64,000 nucleotides of DNA from DATEOR01 sp963841425 (GTDB taxonomy: Bacteria; Actinomycetota; Thermoleophilia; Gaiellales; Gaiellaceae). This document shows, piece after piece, positions 23,069 to 31,290 of the stretch. Every line of letters starts with the position of its first letter. Position 1 is the first letter of the stretch. The notes under the pieces were generated by a model that did not search any database, was not told the DNA's origin, and saw only the letters and a list, made by a program, of their open reading frames with translations. The stretch is from positions 62,001 to 126,000 of the forward strand of contig CAWJCL010000004.1 in assembly GCA_963841425.1 (NCBI GenBank), written 5' to 3'. The position numbers were made by a program, and so were the translations under genes.

Positions 23069-25059
23069 CAGCGTTGCGCCCCGCCCAGCTCTGTCCTCCA
23101 CCCGGCGAGCACCGCGTGAACCTTGGCGGCGCCGATGATGGGCTCGTCGGGAACCTGCAGCCGGCGCGGATGGAGGATGAACGGCCGCGTCTGCGGGCCG
23201 CCGATCCCGCCGTGGAAGGAAATGAGCTCCTCGAAGGCGCAGCCTTCGTCCATGTCGGGGTCGTAGAAGCTCCCGACCATGATGTCCGCAACGTGGTCGA
23301 AGGAGTCGGTGCGCTCCAGGTGCTGCGCGGCGGTGGGGGAGAAGTTCGCGAGGGGATCCTCGCCCTCGATGCGACCGTCGGCGAGGTAGCGGGCACCGCG
23401 CCCTCCGAGCACGACGGGCCCCTCACGCTCCGAGCGAACGAGGAGCCAGCCGACGTGGGGGTGCTCGCGCAGCGCGCTCAAGAGCTTCGGATGACGCTGG
23501 TCGATCTCCTCGAGCGTCAGCCGCCTCGGCTCCTCCATCAAATAGATGAGGCCGAGGTTCCCTGAGCCGAGGACGACGACCTGCTCGCCGCTCACGTCCT
23601 TCTTCGACCGTTTCTTCTCCGGTGCGCGCCCGGTGGCTTCGCCCATGGCGTGGCCAACCATGGCGTCCTGCTCGTCTCCGCCGCCGACGCGCGTCACCTT
23701 TCCCTCCGCGAGCGAGCGCTCTACGAGCTCGGCGAGCCCGTAGCCGTTGCGCTGCTTGAAGGTCGCGCCCTGCGTCTGTCCGTGATCGGAGAGGACGACG
23801 ATCTCGTACGGCCGCGGCGCGTACCGCCGGGCGCGCTCGATGCGCCCGAACTGCTCGTCGAGCTTGCGCAGCGCCTCCAGCGTGTCGGTGCGCTCGAGCC
23901 CGGAGTGATGCGCGACTTCGTCGTAGCTCGAGAAGGTCGCGTAGATCGCGGGGCGGCCCTTCATCATGTCCGTGAGGACGCCGTAGACGATGAGGTCGCG
24001 GACAACCACGCACATCGCCGCGCGCATGAAGGGGTAGATGCCGCCGCGGTGCCCGCGCGGCCGAACGTCACGTCGGCGCTGCCGGGCGGAGGACGTGGTC
24101 TCGAGGATGACCTCCCAGACGAAAAGGGCGAGCGACCGGGTGACGTTGAACCCGTTGGCGAAGAACGCGCGGTAGCCGGGGTTCGCCTTCTTCTCCGCCT
24201 CCATCCGGCTGACGGTGAGGATGACGTGATCGGCCTCGCCGGAGAGGAGATTGCCGCGGCTCGCGCCGCCGTTCACGAGGAGCCCGATCCCCGTCGCCCG
24301 CCGCCGCTCGATCTCCGCGCAGTCAGGCGGAGCCGAGCACGTCATCAGGAGGCCGGTCTCCTTCTCGACCCAGCGGAAGGCCGGGATGTCCTCGTTGGAG
24401 CCGAGCAAGATCCCTGCCTGGCTCGCGCCCGTCTGGGACGAGAGGTCGGGCTCCCACTCCGTGAGCGCGTAGTCGTGTTCGGCCATCCAGCTCGCCATGT
24501 GCGGCGCGTTCCCGTCCCGCATTGCGCTCCGGAGGATGGGAAGCGCGAGGCCGTCGATCTCGAGAAAGACGATTCCCGGCTGATCCGACTCCACCCGCTC
24601 GCCCGACCGCCTCGCCAGCCGCTGGATGACCCTGATCGTGTAGGTGTCGTCGTCGTTCGAGCCGGTGATGACCTCGAGGACGACGATCACCGCCGAGGCG
24701 ACGAGCGCGACGAGGAGCGCGATCCAGAAGGAGTCCAGGTGGATCGCATTGTCCGTGATGTCGTCCGCGGCGAGGAGCATCACCGCATCGGCCAGGAGGA
24801 CGAGCAGGAACCCGGCGACGAGCGTGAAGGGGAGTTTCAGCGCCGCGAGGATCGGGGGGACAATCGCGTTCAGCCCCGCGACGACCGCGGAAACGAGCAA
24901 CGCTCCCCAGAAGCCTTCGATGGAGGCGCCCGGCACCAGCCACGCCGCAGCCATGAGCGCGAGCGCTGCGAGGATCCAGGCGGTGACGACCCGGGCGAGC
25001 CGGAAACGTGGTCGCTCGGGCTGCCAGGTAACCGGCTCGCGATACGTCGCGGTGGACAC
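23068..25059 (-). CDS. membrane protein fusing a phage-holin-4-2-like domain to an alkaline-phosphatase-superfamily phosphodiesterase
   Basis: A 663-aa protein. Residues about 20-130 hold four membrane helices in the pattern of the Phage_holin_4_2 family (WGALLVSAVVAGLNAIVPPI, LPFTLVAGFLLVLLADAVML). From about 160 a phosphodiesterase/nucleotide pyrophosphatase-type domain follows: FLEIDGLALPIL (metal Asp), SSQTGASQAGILLG (nucleophile region), SSYDEVAHHSG (Asp/His ligands) and VVLSDHGQTQG. All metal-ligand segments look intact. It starts at GTG 25057-25059, directly after the upstream stop. A lipid-head-group or nucleotide phosphodiesterase at the membrane is likely; the substrate is unknown. 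Confidence 0.8.
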   Translation of the reverse strand: MSTATYREPVTWQPERPRFRLARVVTAWILAALALMAAAWLVPGASIEGFWGALLVSAVVAGLNAIVPPILAALKLPFTLVAGFLLVLLADAVMLLAADDITDNAIHLDSFWIALLVALVASAVIVVLEVITGSNDDDTYTIRVIQRLARRSGERVESDQPGIVFLEIDGLALPILRSAMRDGNAPHMASWMAEHDYALTEWEPDLSSQTGASQAGILLGSNEDIPAFRWVEKETGLLMTCSAPPDCAEIERRRATGIGLLVNGGASRGNLLSGEADHVILTVSRMEAEKKANPGYRAFFANGFNVTRSLALFVWEVILETTSSARQRRRDVRPRGHRGGIYPFMRAAMCVVVRDLIVYGVLTDMMKGRPAIYATFSSYDEVAHHSGLERTDTLEALRKLDEQFGRIERARRYAPRPYEIVVLSDHGQTQGATFKQRNGYGLAELVERSLAEGKVTRVGGGDEQDAMVGHAMGEATGRAPEKKRSKKDVSGEQVVVLGSGNLGLIYLMEEPRRLTLEEIDQRHPKLLSALREHPHVGWLLVRSEREGPVVLGGRGARYLADGRIEGEDPLANFSPTAAQHLERTDSFDHVADIMVGSFYDPDMDEGCAFEELISFHGGIGGPQTRPFILHPRRLQVPDEPIIGAAKVHAVLAGWRTELGGAQR

Positions 25060-26217
25060 CTAGTCCGCTTCGTCCTCGTCGTCCCGCCGGCGCAGGAAGC
25101 CCGTGCCCTTCTCCCGCGCCTCGGCGCGCTTGGCCTCCTTCTTGGCGGCCCGCTGCTCTTTCTGCTCGGCTGCCTTCACCTTCGCGTCATCGTAGGACTG
25201 GAGGACGAGGGACTTGCCGCCCGTCCACCCGAAGATCAGGACGACGAGCACGAGCGCGAAGAGGATGTTCCAGGCGGTGGTGATCAGCTGTTGCGCGGTC
25301 GAGTAGTCGACGGCGACCGACTGAGGCACGTCGCAGCAACTCGAGAGCGCGAGGGCGTTGGTCGCCTGCGTGATGCCGACCGCGCCCGGAGTGACCGAGA
25401 CGACGTTCGCGAGCGAGCCCGAGCCCGTCACCCACATGATCGACTCGAAGGTCACGGGGATCGCAAAAGCGGCAAGGAAGATCCCGATCACGGTCAGCTT
25501 GCAGAGCCATGAGAGGAGCGACGGCAGGAACGCGCGCGTGAAGTAGCGGCGCGGCTGCGAGAGAATCACGCCGCCCTGCTTGGCCTGCTCCCAGAGCTTC
25601 TTCACCTGGCGCCAAAAGATCCGGCCGACTATGAGGATGAGGAGCACCGCGCCGACCACGATGCCGAGCACCAGCACGGGGTTGTCTTTCACGTTGCCGA
25701 GGTTCTCCGTGAACGATCCCGGAACGGAGAGGAAGAGGTAGAGGTAGACGAACGTCCCGGCGACGGTGAAGAAGATCTTCTGCACGAGGTAGGCGGCGAG
25801 CGCGCCGGCGAACGTGCAGGAGGGGATGAGCGCGACGAACATGAGCAGTGTGACGAGCGTGCCGATGTTTGCCGGGAGGAAGTTGTTCATCGCCACGCCG
25901 ACTGCGTAGGCGGTGACGATGGGCGCGAGGGTGACCTCGTGCCCGTAGGCTGCCTTGAGGATCCCGTAGTACGAGACCCCGGCGAAAACCGTCTGGCCGG
26001 TCTGGAAGGTGAGCCCCGCGACGATGTAGCCGACCGGGACGGCCTTGATCTGGTCCCAGAGATCCCGCAGCCAGCCGATCACGTCCACGCCGAGCAGGTT
26101 CAGGAGCGCGATGGCAACGGCGAGCCCGACGAGCCAAAGAACGACCTTCACGAGCCGCGAGCGGCGCGAGGGGTCGTTGAACGGAAGTGCGGCTGAAGGT
26201 TCGGCGGAGGCCGTCAT
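25060..26217 (-). CDS. flippase-like/lysylphosphatidylglycerol-synthase transmembrane-region protein
   Basis: A 385-aa polytopic protein with about 8 hydrophobic helices and the UPF0104/LPG-synthase TM pattern (LTFQTGQTVFAGVSYYGILK, NNFLPANIGTLVTLLMFVAL, VSVTPGAVGITQATNALALS). It ends in a highly charged cytoplasmic tail rich in K, E and R. Members flip or extend lipid-linked molecules. It is the first gene of a tight three-gene unit with the holin-phosphodiesterase and FAH genes, suggesting envelope lipid handling. Confidence 0.8.
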   Translation of the reverse strand: MTASAEPSAALPFNDPSRRSRLVKVVLWLVGLAVAIALLNLLGVDVIGWLRDLWDQIKAVPVGYIVAGLTFQTGQTVFAGVSYYGILKAAYGHEVTLAPIVTAYAVGVAMNNFLPANIGTLVTLLMFVALIPSCTFAGALAAYLVQKIFFTVAGTFVYLYLFLSVPGSFTENLGNVKDNPVLVLGIVVGAVLLILIVGRIFWRQVKKLWEQAKQGGVILSQPRRYFTRAFLPSLLSWLCKLTVIGIFLAAFAIPVTFESIMWVTGSGSLANVVSVTPGAVGITQATNALALSSCCDVPQSVAVDYSTAQQLITTAWNILFALVLVVLIFGWTGGKSLVLQSYDDAKVKAAEQKEQRAAKKEAKRAEAREKGTGFLRRRDDEDEAD

Positions 26218-26441
26218 GCGCGGATAATCCCACGACAGGGGGGTCGGAAGAAGCCGCCCTTCTCTAGTTCGGTCACGCCTCCTGCAGAAACTGCGACCAA
26301 TGACCTATGCAATCGGGTCGTGCGGCCGATGCTTTCGGCGCGGCCGAGGAGGATCATGGGTGCTCGCATCCGCTTCTGGCGGAGCCGTCCGGGTGGCGCG
26401 ACTGCTGGGGGTGGTCGCGCTACCCCCTCACTGTGGTAACG

Positions 26442-26478
26442 GCAGGGCTTACGGCTATGTAGTCGTTGTAAGCCCTGC
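26442..26478 (-). terminator. perfect 11-bp hairpin over the end of the 26455-27027 gene
   Basis: GCAGGGCTTAC (26442-26452) and GTAAGCCCTGC (26468-26478) are exactly complementary around 15 bases that include the stop codon of the lipoprotein gene. There is no U-tract. The 237-base gap 26218-26454 shows no gene; only this structure stands out. Confidence 0.55.
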
Positions 26479-27027
26479 GCACGAATCGGCCTGCTCGAAT
26501 GCGCTCTTGAGCTCGCCCTGAGCGTCGAGGTCCTGGAGTTGCTGGAACGCCGTGGAGACGTGGTCTCCCATCTCCACGAGCGAGGTGCCGATCGTCGAGG
26601 CAGCCGTGACGGCGCCGGCGGCGCCGGATGCGTTATCCATCGCGTCGCTGATCTTCTGCAGGCTCGTGTCGAGATTCGTCGCCAGCTGGTCGATCGTGTC
26701 CTTCGCCTGCTGACCGCTTTCCGTGTCGGGCTTTCCAAGGCCGCGCAGGTCGTCGGCCAGCGTCTGCGTCGCGCTCTGGATCTCGTCGCCCGCCGTTCGG
26801 ATGCCCTCTTCCGATGGGTTGTCCTTGATCCCCTGGCCCGCGTCAGCGATCGAGTTGTTCCAGGTGACGAACGCCTCGCAGACGCTGTTCGCCCAGTCGT
26901 CGGCCGCGGTCGCGGAGCTCTCCGTTCCGCTAGTCCCCGAGGAGCTGCTGCTGCCGCCGCCACAGCCGGCGGCGACGATCGCGGCCGAGAGAATCAGGAC
27001 GGCGAGGAGTGAGCGCATGCCAGGCAT
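26455..27027 (-). CDS. small lipoprotein, helical
   Basis: A 190-aa exported protein with a canonical lipobox (IVAAGCGGG), a low-complexity Ser/Gly/Thr linker, then amphipathic helices (TAGDEIQSATQTLADDLRGL, AKDTIDQLATNLDTSLQKIS, ASTIGTSLVEMGDHVSTAFQ). The starts at 27027 and 27018 are both possible. It begins one base after the MEDS-ATPase stop, so the two are translated from one message. No enzymatic motif is visible; a structural or sensing lipoprotein is the best description. Confidence 0.7.
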   Translation of the reverse strand: MPGMRSLLAVLILSAAIVAAGCGGGSSSSSGTSGTESSATAADDWANSVCEAFVTWNNSIADAGQGIKDNPSEEGIRTAGDEIQSATQTLADDLRGLGKPDTESGQQAKDTIDQLATNLDTSLQKISDAMDNASGAAGAVTAASTIGTSLVEMGDHVSTAFQQLQDLDAQGELKSAFEQADSCAGLTTTT

Positions 27028-27028
27028 G

Positions 27029-27982
27029 CTAGCTGCCTATCGCCATGTGGATGCGGACGACGTTCCCGTCTTCGAACGTCCGCACCTGCACGAGGTCGCA
27101 GAGCTGGTTCGCCAGCCAGAGCCCTCGCCCGCCGGTCTCGTCGAGAACAGGTTGGCGCCTGCCGGCGAGCGGCGCGTCGATTCGACCTCCGTCCTCGACC
27201 TGGAAGAGGAGGAAGCCACCGTCCTCCCAGGTGCGCATGACTCCCGAGCCTCCGCCGTGGCGGATGCTGTTCGTCGCGATCTCGTTCACGGCGAGGACGA
27301 GCGCGTCCGTCGTCTCGCGTCCGAGCCCGGCCTCCTCGGCTCGGCCGGTGACGAGCTCACGCATCTCGCCGAGTGAGTCGGCGTCGAAGGCGAGCTCCGC
27401 GGCAGAGGCGGGCGGATCCTGAAGTGGCTCCGCGAAGGGCGCCGAGATCGCTTCGAGCCCGCGGTAGCGACCGCTTTCTCGGAAGGACTCCACGTCGGAC
27501 GTGAACGGATGCGTCCGCTCGGCCTCCTCGACCACGCTGGGCTCGAGGGCCGACACGTCGTACGGGCAGAGGATCCGGAACGCCGGGGTGTCCGCGAACG
27601 CGAGGTTGAGGAGCTCCTCGTGACGGTGGCACTCTGCGAGCTCCGGGTCGCTGCGCCCGGCCCAGATCGGCTCGCCGATCCCACGGATCGCCTGCCCGCC
27701 CACGCCGTGCTCGTCGACGAAGGCCTGCCAGGCCGCGATGATGCGCGCCGGGTTCGCTCCCACCTCGGCCATGTCGGCGAACAGCACCTGGTCGGCGTCC
27801 TCGCCGAGCGCTTCGCGAAGTCGCGGGATCTTCTCGGCGCTCAGGACGACGAAGACCGGCTCGCCGGCCGCGAGCCCGCTGCGAATGAACTGGAACGTCC
27901 CGCGGAGGAACTCCTCCGCGTTACGGTAGAGAAAGGCCTCGTGCACGAAGGCCTGGTCTCGGGAGCCGGCCGCAACAGTCAT
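27029..27982 (-). CDS. MEDS-domain sensor with anti-sigma-type HATPase
   Basis: A 317-aa soluble protein. Residues about 10-165 match the MEDS (methanogen/methylotroph DcmR sensory) domain: FVHEAFLYRNAEEFLRGTFQ and FVVLSAEKIPRLREALGEDA. Residues about 205-315 are an RsbW-like HATPase_c_2 domain with the N box LAVNEIATNSIRHGG and the G-box-like GRGLWLANQLCD. I chose the ATG at 27980-27982, where the domain begins. In this family the ATPase phosphorylates or binds an anti-sigma antagonist; the STAS protein at 14324-14710 is a possible but unproven partner. It is coupled to the downstream lipoprotein. Confidence 0.82.
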   Translation of the reverse strand: MTVAAGSRDQAFVHEAFLYRNAEEFLRGTFQFIRSGLAAGEPVFVVLSAEKIPRLREALGEDADQVLFADMAEVGANPARIIAAWQAFVDEHGVGGQAIRGIGEPIWAGRSDPELAECHRHEELLNLAFADTPAFRILCPYDVSALEPSVVEEAERTHPFTSDVESFRESGRYRGLEAISAPFAEPLQDPPASAAELAFDADSLGEMRELVTGRAEEAGLGRETTDALVLAVNEIATNSIRHGGGSGVMRTWEDGGFLLFQVEDGGRIDAPLAGRRQPVLDETGGRGLWLANQLCDLVQVRTFEDGNVVRIHMAIGS

Positions 27983-28023
27983 CAGGGCATACTCTGCCTC
28001 GAATCTTCCCGGCTTGGGTCCGG

Positions 28024-28509
28024 CTAAAACTGCGTCCAGGCCGTGCGTGCGAGGAGGAAGCCGTGGTTCTCTTGGTTGCGGCACTGGACGCCGTTTTCCT
28101 GGGAGACGCATGTGAAGCCGTCACGGCTCCACGAAGTCCCGTACTGGAGGACGGGTGCCGACTGGACGTAGGCCGTGTCACCCGCGCAGCGCGGCTGCGA
28201 CGGGCCGAGCCGCTCCATCTCCATGCCCGTCCAGTCGAGCTCGCACTTTTGTTTGGGCTCCGGTTTCAGCCCGCTGAGGATGTCGCAGACGAGAACGCCT
28301 TCACTCGTGGCGCAGCCGATGTTCTTGGACGGCATCTGAAAGGTGCGTGACGTGAGTGCAGGAGCGGTCGTGGTGATCGTCGGCACCGCCTCGACCGTTA
28401 CGGTCTCCGGCGGGGGTTGCCCACCCGTCACCGTCACTGTGACCGTCTCCTTGCCGCCGCACGCGGCCGCGGCGAGCACCAGACCAAGAAGAAGAACGAG
28501 CCGACCCAC
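28024..28509 (-). CDS. DUF6636-like lipoprotein
   Basis: A 161-aa lipoprotein: lipobox LAAAACGG, a threonine/valine-rich linker (ETVTVTVTGG), then a cysteine-rich globular part (FQMPSKNIGCATSEGVLVCD, KCELDWTGMEM, GFTCVSQENGVQCRNQENHG). Six Cys in the mature part could form three disulfides outside the cell. The pattern SKNIGC...CRNQENHGF is typical of a recurrent actinobacterial family (I recall it as DUF6636) of unknown function. Confidence 0.75.
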   Translation of the reverse strand: MGRLVLLLGLVLAAAACGGKETVTVTVTGGQPPPETVTVEAVPTITTTAPALTSRTFQMPSKNIGCATSEGVLVCDILSGLKPEPKQKCELDWTGMEMERLGPSQPRCAGDTAYVQSAPVLQYGTSWSRDGFTCVSQENGVQCRNQENHGFLLARTAWTQF

Positions 28510-28518
28510 GCCCCCAGC

Positions 28519-29559
28519 CTAGTACTTCACGTTTCGCAGCTCACGGTGTCGCCGCCGCCACTCCTTTCTCGTTTCCGAGCGAAGGCGCGCGTCCTTCCGG
28601 ATCTCGAGCGCCCGTAGCTCCCGCTGGAGCTTGATGTAGCTGTCGAACCGCTCGGCTTCGAGCGACCCGTCCGCAATCGCGGCCTGCACGGCGCAGCCCG
28701 GCTCGTGAAGATGCGTGCAGTCCGCGAACCGGCAGGCACCCGCGAGCTCGACGATCTCCGTGAAGGTGGAGTCGAGGACGCTTTCGTCCGCCCAGAGCGC
28801 GAGTTCCCGCATCCCCGGTGTGTCGAGGAGAAGCGCGCCGCCGGGAAGCGGAACGAGCTCGCGATTCGTCGTCGTGTGCCGGCCGCGGCCGCCCTTGCTC
28901 GTATCCGCGGTCGGGAGGAGCTCCCTGCCCGCCAGGCGGTTGATCAGCGTCGACTTGCCGACCCCGGACGAGCCGAGGAGCGCCACCGTCCGGCCGCGCC
29001 CGAGGTAGGGCTCGAGCTCGTCGAGGCCTTCTCCCGTCGCCGCGCTGACCGCGTGCAGGGGCACACCGAACGCGATCGCCTCGACCTCGGCGAGGTCGTC
29101 TTCCGCGTCAATCGCCGTGTCGCTCTTGTTCACGACGATGACGGGGTTCGCGCCGCTGTCCCACGCGGCGGTGAGGTACCGCTCCAATCGGCGCGGGTTC
29201 AGGTCCTGCCCGAACGCCGTGACGAGGAAGATGGTGTCGACGTTCGCCGCCACGACCTGGGCGACGGTTCGCCGCCACGCCTCCTTGCGCGTGAAGGTCG
29301 TCCGGCGCGGGAGGATCGCCTCGACGATTCCCTTCTTCTCGCCCTCGAGCTCGCGGACCGCGACCCAGTCTCCCGCCACGGGGAGGTCGAGCCCTTCGAG
29401 CTTTCCGGCGGGGAGCCCGCCGATGCGCCCGTGCTCGGTGAGAAGCTCGCATGGGCCGTGATGCCGCGCGGCGACGCGCGCCGGGGTGAGGCCTTGCTGT
29501 TCATAGGGCTGGAACGCATCCGCGAAGAACGCGTCCCAGCCGAGATCTTCGAGTTGCAA
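28519..29559 (-). CDS. rsgA: ribosome small-subunit-dependent GTPase A
   Basis: A 346-aa circularly permuted GTPase: an OB-fold N-terminus, then G4 NKSD, G5-like SAATGEG, G1 GSSGVGKSTL, G2 GGRGRHTTT and G3 DTPGM in that order, and a C-terminal zinc knuckle (CRFADCTHLHEPGC). RsgA releases RbfA and helps the 30S subunit mature. The TTG start (29557-29559) has AGGAG five bases upstream. A terminator-like hairpin and a short leader ORF lie just upstream. Confidence 0.95.
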   Translation of the reverse strand: MQLEDLGWDAFFADAFQPYEQQGLTPARVAARHHGPCELLTEHGRIGGLPAGKLEGLDLPVAGDWVAVRELEGEKKGIVEAILPRRTTFTRKEAWRRTVAQVVAANVDTIFLVTAFGQDLNPRRLERYLTAAWDSGANPVIVVNKSDTAIDAEDDLAEVEAIAFGVPLHAVSAATGEGLDELEPYLGRGRTVALLGSSGVGKSTLINRLAGRELLPTADTSKGGRGRHTTTNRELVPLPGGALLLDTPGMRELALWADESVLDSTFTEIVELAGACRFADCTHLHEPGCAVQAAIADGSLEAERFDSYIKLQRELRALEIRKDARLRSETRKEWRRRHRELRNVKY

Positions 29560-29584
29560 CCTGACTCCTTCGGCTCGAGGAACG

Positions 29585-29604
29585 AAAAGCGCCCGGATGG
29601 GCGC
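29585..29604 (-). terminator. intrinsic terminator or attenuator in the rsgA leader
   Basis: On the minus strand, GCGCCC-ATCC-GGGCGC is followed by TTTT, a 6-bp GC stem with U-tract. It lies 25 bases before the rsgA start codon, downstream of the MOSC stop and of the small ORF at 29635-29679. Therefore it either ends the GST-MOSC transcript or attenuates rsgA. Confidence 0.6.
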
Positions 29605-29634
29605 GAACGGGAGCCTCGGGAGTCGGTGCGGAAG

Positions 29635-29679
29635 CTAGCGCGCGCGACCGGAGGCTCGGCGGATGCAGGAATCGGACAT
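29635..29679 (-). CDS. 14-codon leader peptide candidate upstream of rsgA
   Basis: ATG (29677-29679) preceded by AGGAGG seven bases away encodes MSDSCIRRASGRAR and stops at TAG. The ribosome-binding site is among the best in the window, which is odd for a 14-codon frame. The GAGCCTC inside it is complementary to GAGGCTC (29610-29616) just before the terminator hairpin, so translation could influence folding of the leader. Function is inferred from layout only. Confidence 0.4.
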   Translation of the reverse strand: MSDSCIRRASGRAR

Positions 29680-29711
29680 TTGCGAACCTCCTCTCGTCGG
29701 GGACGACCTGC

Positions 29712-30353
29712 TCAGCCTACAGGATCGCCCGTACGCCTCAAGGCCCACTCCCGCCAGCCCTCTGCCAGCTCGGGTGCGGTGAGCAAGAGGGCGCCGCGGC
29801 CGCGCTCCTGGTGGTAGATCCGCGCGACGTCGCCGACAGAGAGCCCGTGCCCGGGCTTCTCGCCGATGCGGACCTGGTCGCCGGCGCCGATCTCGCCCTC
29901 CTCGACGATGCGGAGGTAGGCGCCCGGCCGGCCCGCGGCCGCGAAGTGGACGGGGAACGACGCGTCCTCCAGGCGCGCGCCGAGCTTCCAGCACGGGATG
30001 CGCGGCTGCGCCACCTCGAGGACGGTGCTGCCGACGTGCCAGCGTTCGCCCACGACCGCGCCGGTCACGTCCACTCCGGACACCGTCAGGTTCTCGCCGA
30101 AGTTCCCGTCCTCGAGCCCGCGCCCGAGCTCCCGCTCCCACCAGTCGATGTCTTCCCGTGCATAGGCATACACCGCCTTGTCGGGCCCGCCGTGCACCTC
30201 GCGGTCTGCCTGGTCGTCCCCGGCGACGTTGACTCCGCGCACGGGCACGCGCCCTTCGACCGCGGATTTCCAGATGGACGTCGCCTCCCGTCGGCCGAGC
30301 CATTCGATCTCCCGCGGCGAGCCGACGTTGACCGAGAGCAGCTTTCCGCTCAC
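29712..30353 (-). CDS. MOSC-domain protein (YiiM-like)
   Basis: A 213-aa MOSC protein: LLSVNVGSPREIEWLGRR, VAGDDQADREVHGGPDKAVYAY, DGNFGENLTVSGVD, and the conserved Cys in QPRIPCWKLGARL that ligates molybdenum in the family. Such proteins use a molybdenum cofactor for reduction of N-hydroxylated compounds. The GTG (30351-30353) overlaps the GST stop (GTGA), so the two are coupled. Confidence 0.87.
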   Translation of the reverse strand: MSGKLLSVNVGSPREIEWLGRREATSIWKSAVEGRVPVRGVNVAGDDQADREVHGGPDKAVYAYAREDIDWWERELGRGLEDGNFGENLTVSGVDVTGAVVGERWHVGSTVLEVAQPRIPCWKLGARLEDASFPVHFAAAGRPGAYLRIVEEGEIGAGDQVRIGEKPGHGLSVGDVARIYHQERGRGALLLTAPELAEGWREWALRRTGDPVG

Positions 30354-30955
30354 GGAAAGGGCGCGAGGTCGTTGACGAAGCCGGGCTGGGACTCGACGCG
30401 CGCGATCCAGCCGGCGATCGCCGGCCGCCCCGACATGTCGAGGACCTCGTGAGCGACGTGCGTGTAGGCGTAGTTGGCGATGTCCGCGACCGTGTAGCGT
30501 CCGGCCGCGAGAAATTCGTGCTCGGAGAGCCAGGCCTCGAGCACGTCGAGCTCGTCCTCGGCGCGGGCGATCCGGTCGGCCCACGCCTCGGGCTTCTCCG
30601 TGTCCCGGCCCCGCCATTTCCAGAAGCGCGACGTCGCGATACCCGGCTCGATCCCGTTCTGCTCGAAGAAGAGCCACTGGTGGACGTGGGCGCGGTCGAC
30701 GGGGTCGTCGGGGAGGAACCGGGTGCCTTCGGCGAGATAGAGGAGGACCGCGGCCGACTGCGAGACGAACTCGCCGCTCTCGAGCTCGAGCGTCGGCACC
30801 TCGCCCGACGGGTTCCGGGCCAGGTGCTCCGCCTCGGTCGCCTCGCCTTCGAAGATGTCGAGGACGACGCTCTCGTAGGGAATGTCGAGGTGCCGGAGCA
30901 GGATCCGTGCCTTCATGCAGTTCCCGGAGGCGGAGTGCTCGTACAGTCTCAGCAT
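30350..30955 (-). CDS. glutathione S-transferase family protein
   Basis: A 201-aa GST: thioredoxin-like N-terminal domain (LRLYEHSASGNCMKARILLR, with the cis-Pro segment NPSGEVPTLEL and the ESGEFVSQSAAVLLYL binding motif) and an all-alpha C-terminal domain (TVADIANYAYTHVAHEV). The family conjugates or reduces with a thiol such as glutathione, though many actinobacteria lack glutathione. Its ATG lies three bases from the divergent nuclease start, so both promoters must lie inside the neighbour's gene. Coupled with the MOSC gene. Confidence 0.87.
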   Translation of the reverse strand: MLRLYEHSASGNCMKARILLRHLDIPYESVVLDIFEGEATEAEHLARNPSGEVPTLELESGEFVSQSAAVLLYLAEGTRFLPDDPVDRAHVHQWLFFEQNGIEPGIATSRFWKWRGRDTEKPEAWADRIARAEDELDVLEAWLSEHEFLAAGRYTVADIANYAYTHVAHEVLDMSGRPAIAGWIARVESQPGFVNDLAPFP

Positions 30956-30958
30956 CCC

Positions 30959-31288
30959 GTGAGACTCACAGTTCTGATCGACGCGCGCAACGTGCTGCGT
31001 TCGCGCTGGCCGAACATCCCAGAGGACGAGCTCGTGCGGCTGATCGGCGGATGGGCTGCTGAGGAAGGACTCGAGCCCGAGATCGTCTTCGACGGCCGCG
31101 CGCCCGCAGGCGGGATCGGCACCGGAGGCGAGAGCGCGGACGACTGGATTGCGCGGCGCGCCGGTGAGCTCGCGGGCCCGTACTGGCTCGTCACATCCGA
31201 CCGAGAGCTACGCGAGCGCGCGGGTGGGAGAGCTGAGCGGCTGATCGGCGGGGGCGCGTTTGCGTCGCTTCTCCTAGGGGATCGCTAG
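30959..31288 (+). CDS. NYN-domain ribonuclease-like protein (YacP type)
   Basis: A 109-aa PIN/NYN-fold protein: RLTVLIDARNVLRSRWPNIP with the metal Asp, EIVFDGRA, SADDWIARRAGEL with the Asp pair, and the late strand YWLVTSDRELRERA. YacP-like proteins are predicted RNA/tRNA nucleases. The GTG 30959 is the only start preserving the first strand; TACAGT at 30942-30947 is a candidate -10. The start codon is part of the palindrome GTGAGACTCAC. It is followed two bases later by UdgX. Confidence 0.78.
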   Translation: MRLTVLIDARNVLRSRWPNIPEDELVRLIGGWAAEEGLEPEIVFDGRAPAGGIGTGGESADDWIARRAGELAGPYWLVTSDRELRERAGGRAERLIGGGAFASLLLGDR

Positions 31289-31290
31289 GA

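Noticed and set aside
23068..25059. Prophage holin
   Set aside because: The holin-like helices are fused to a phosphodiesterase and no other phage gene is near.
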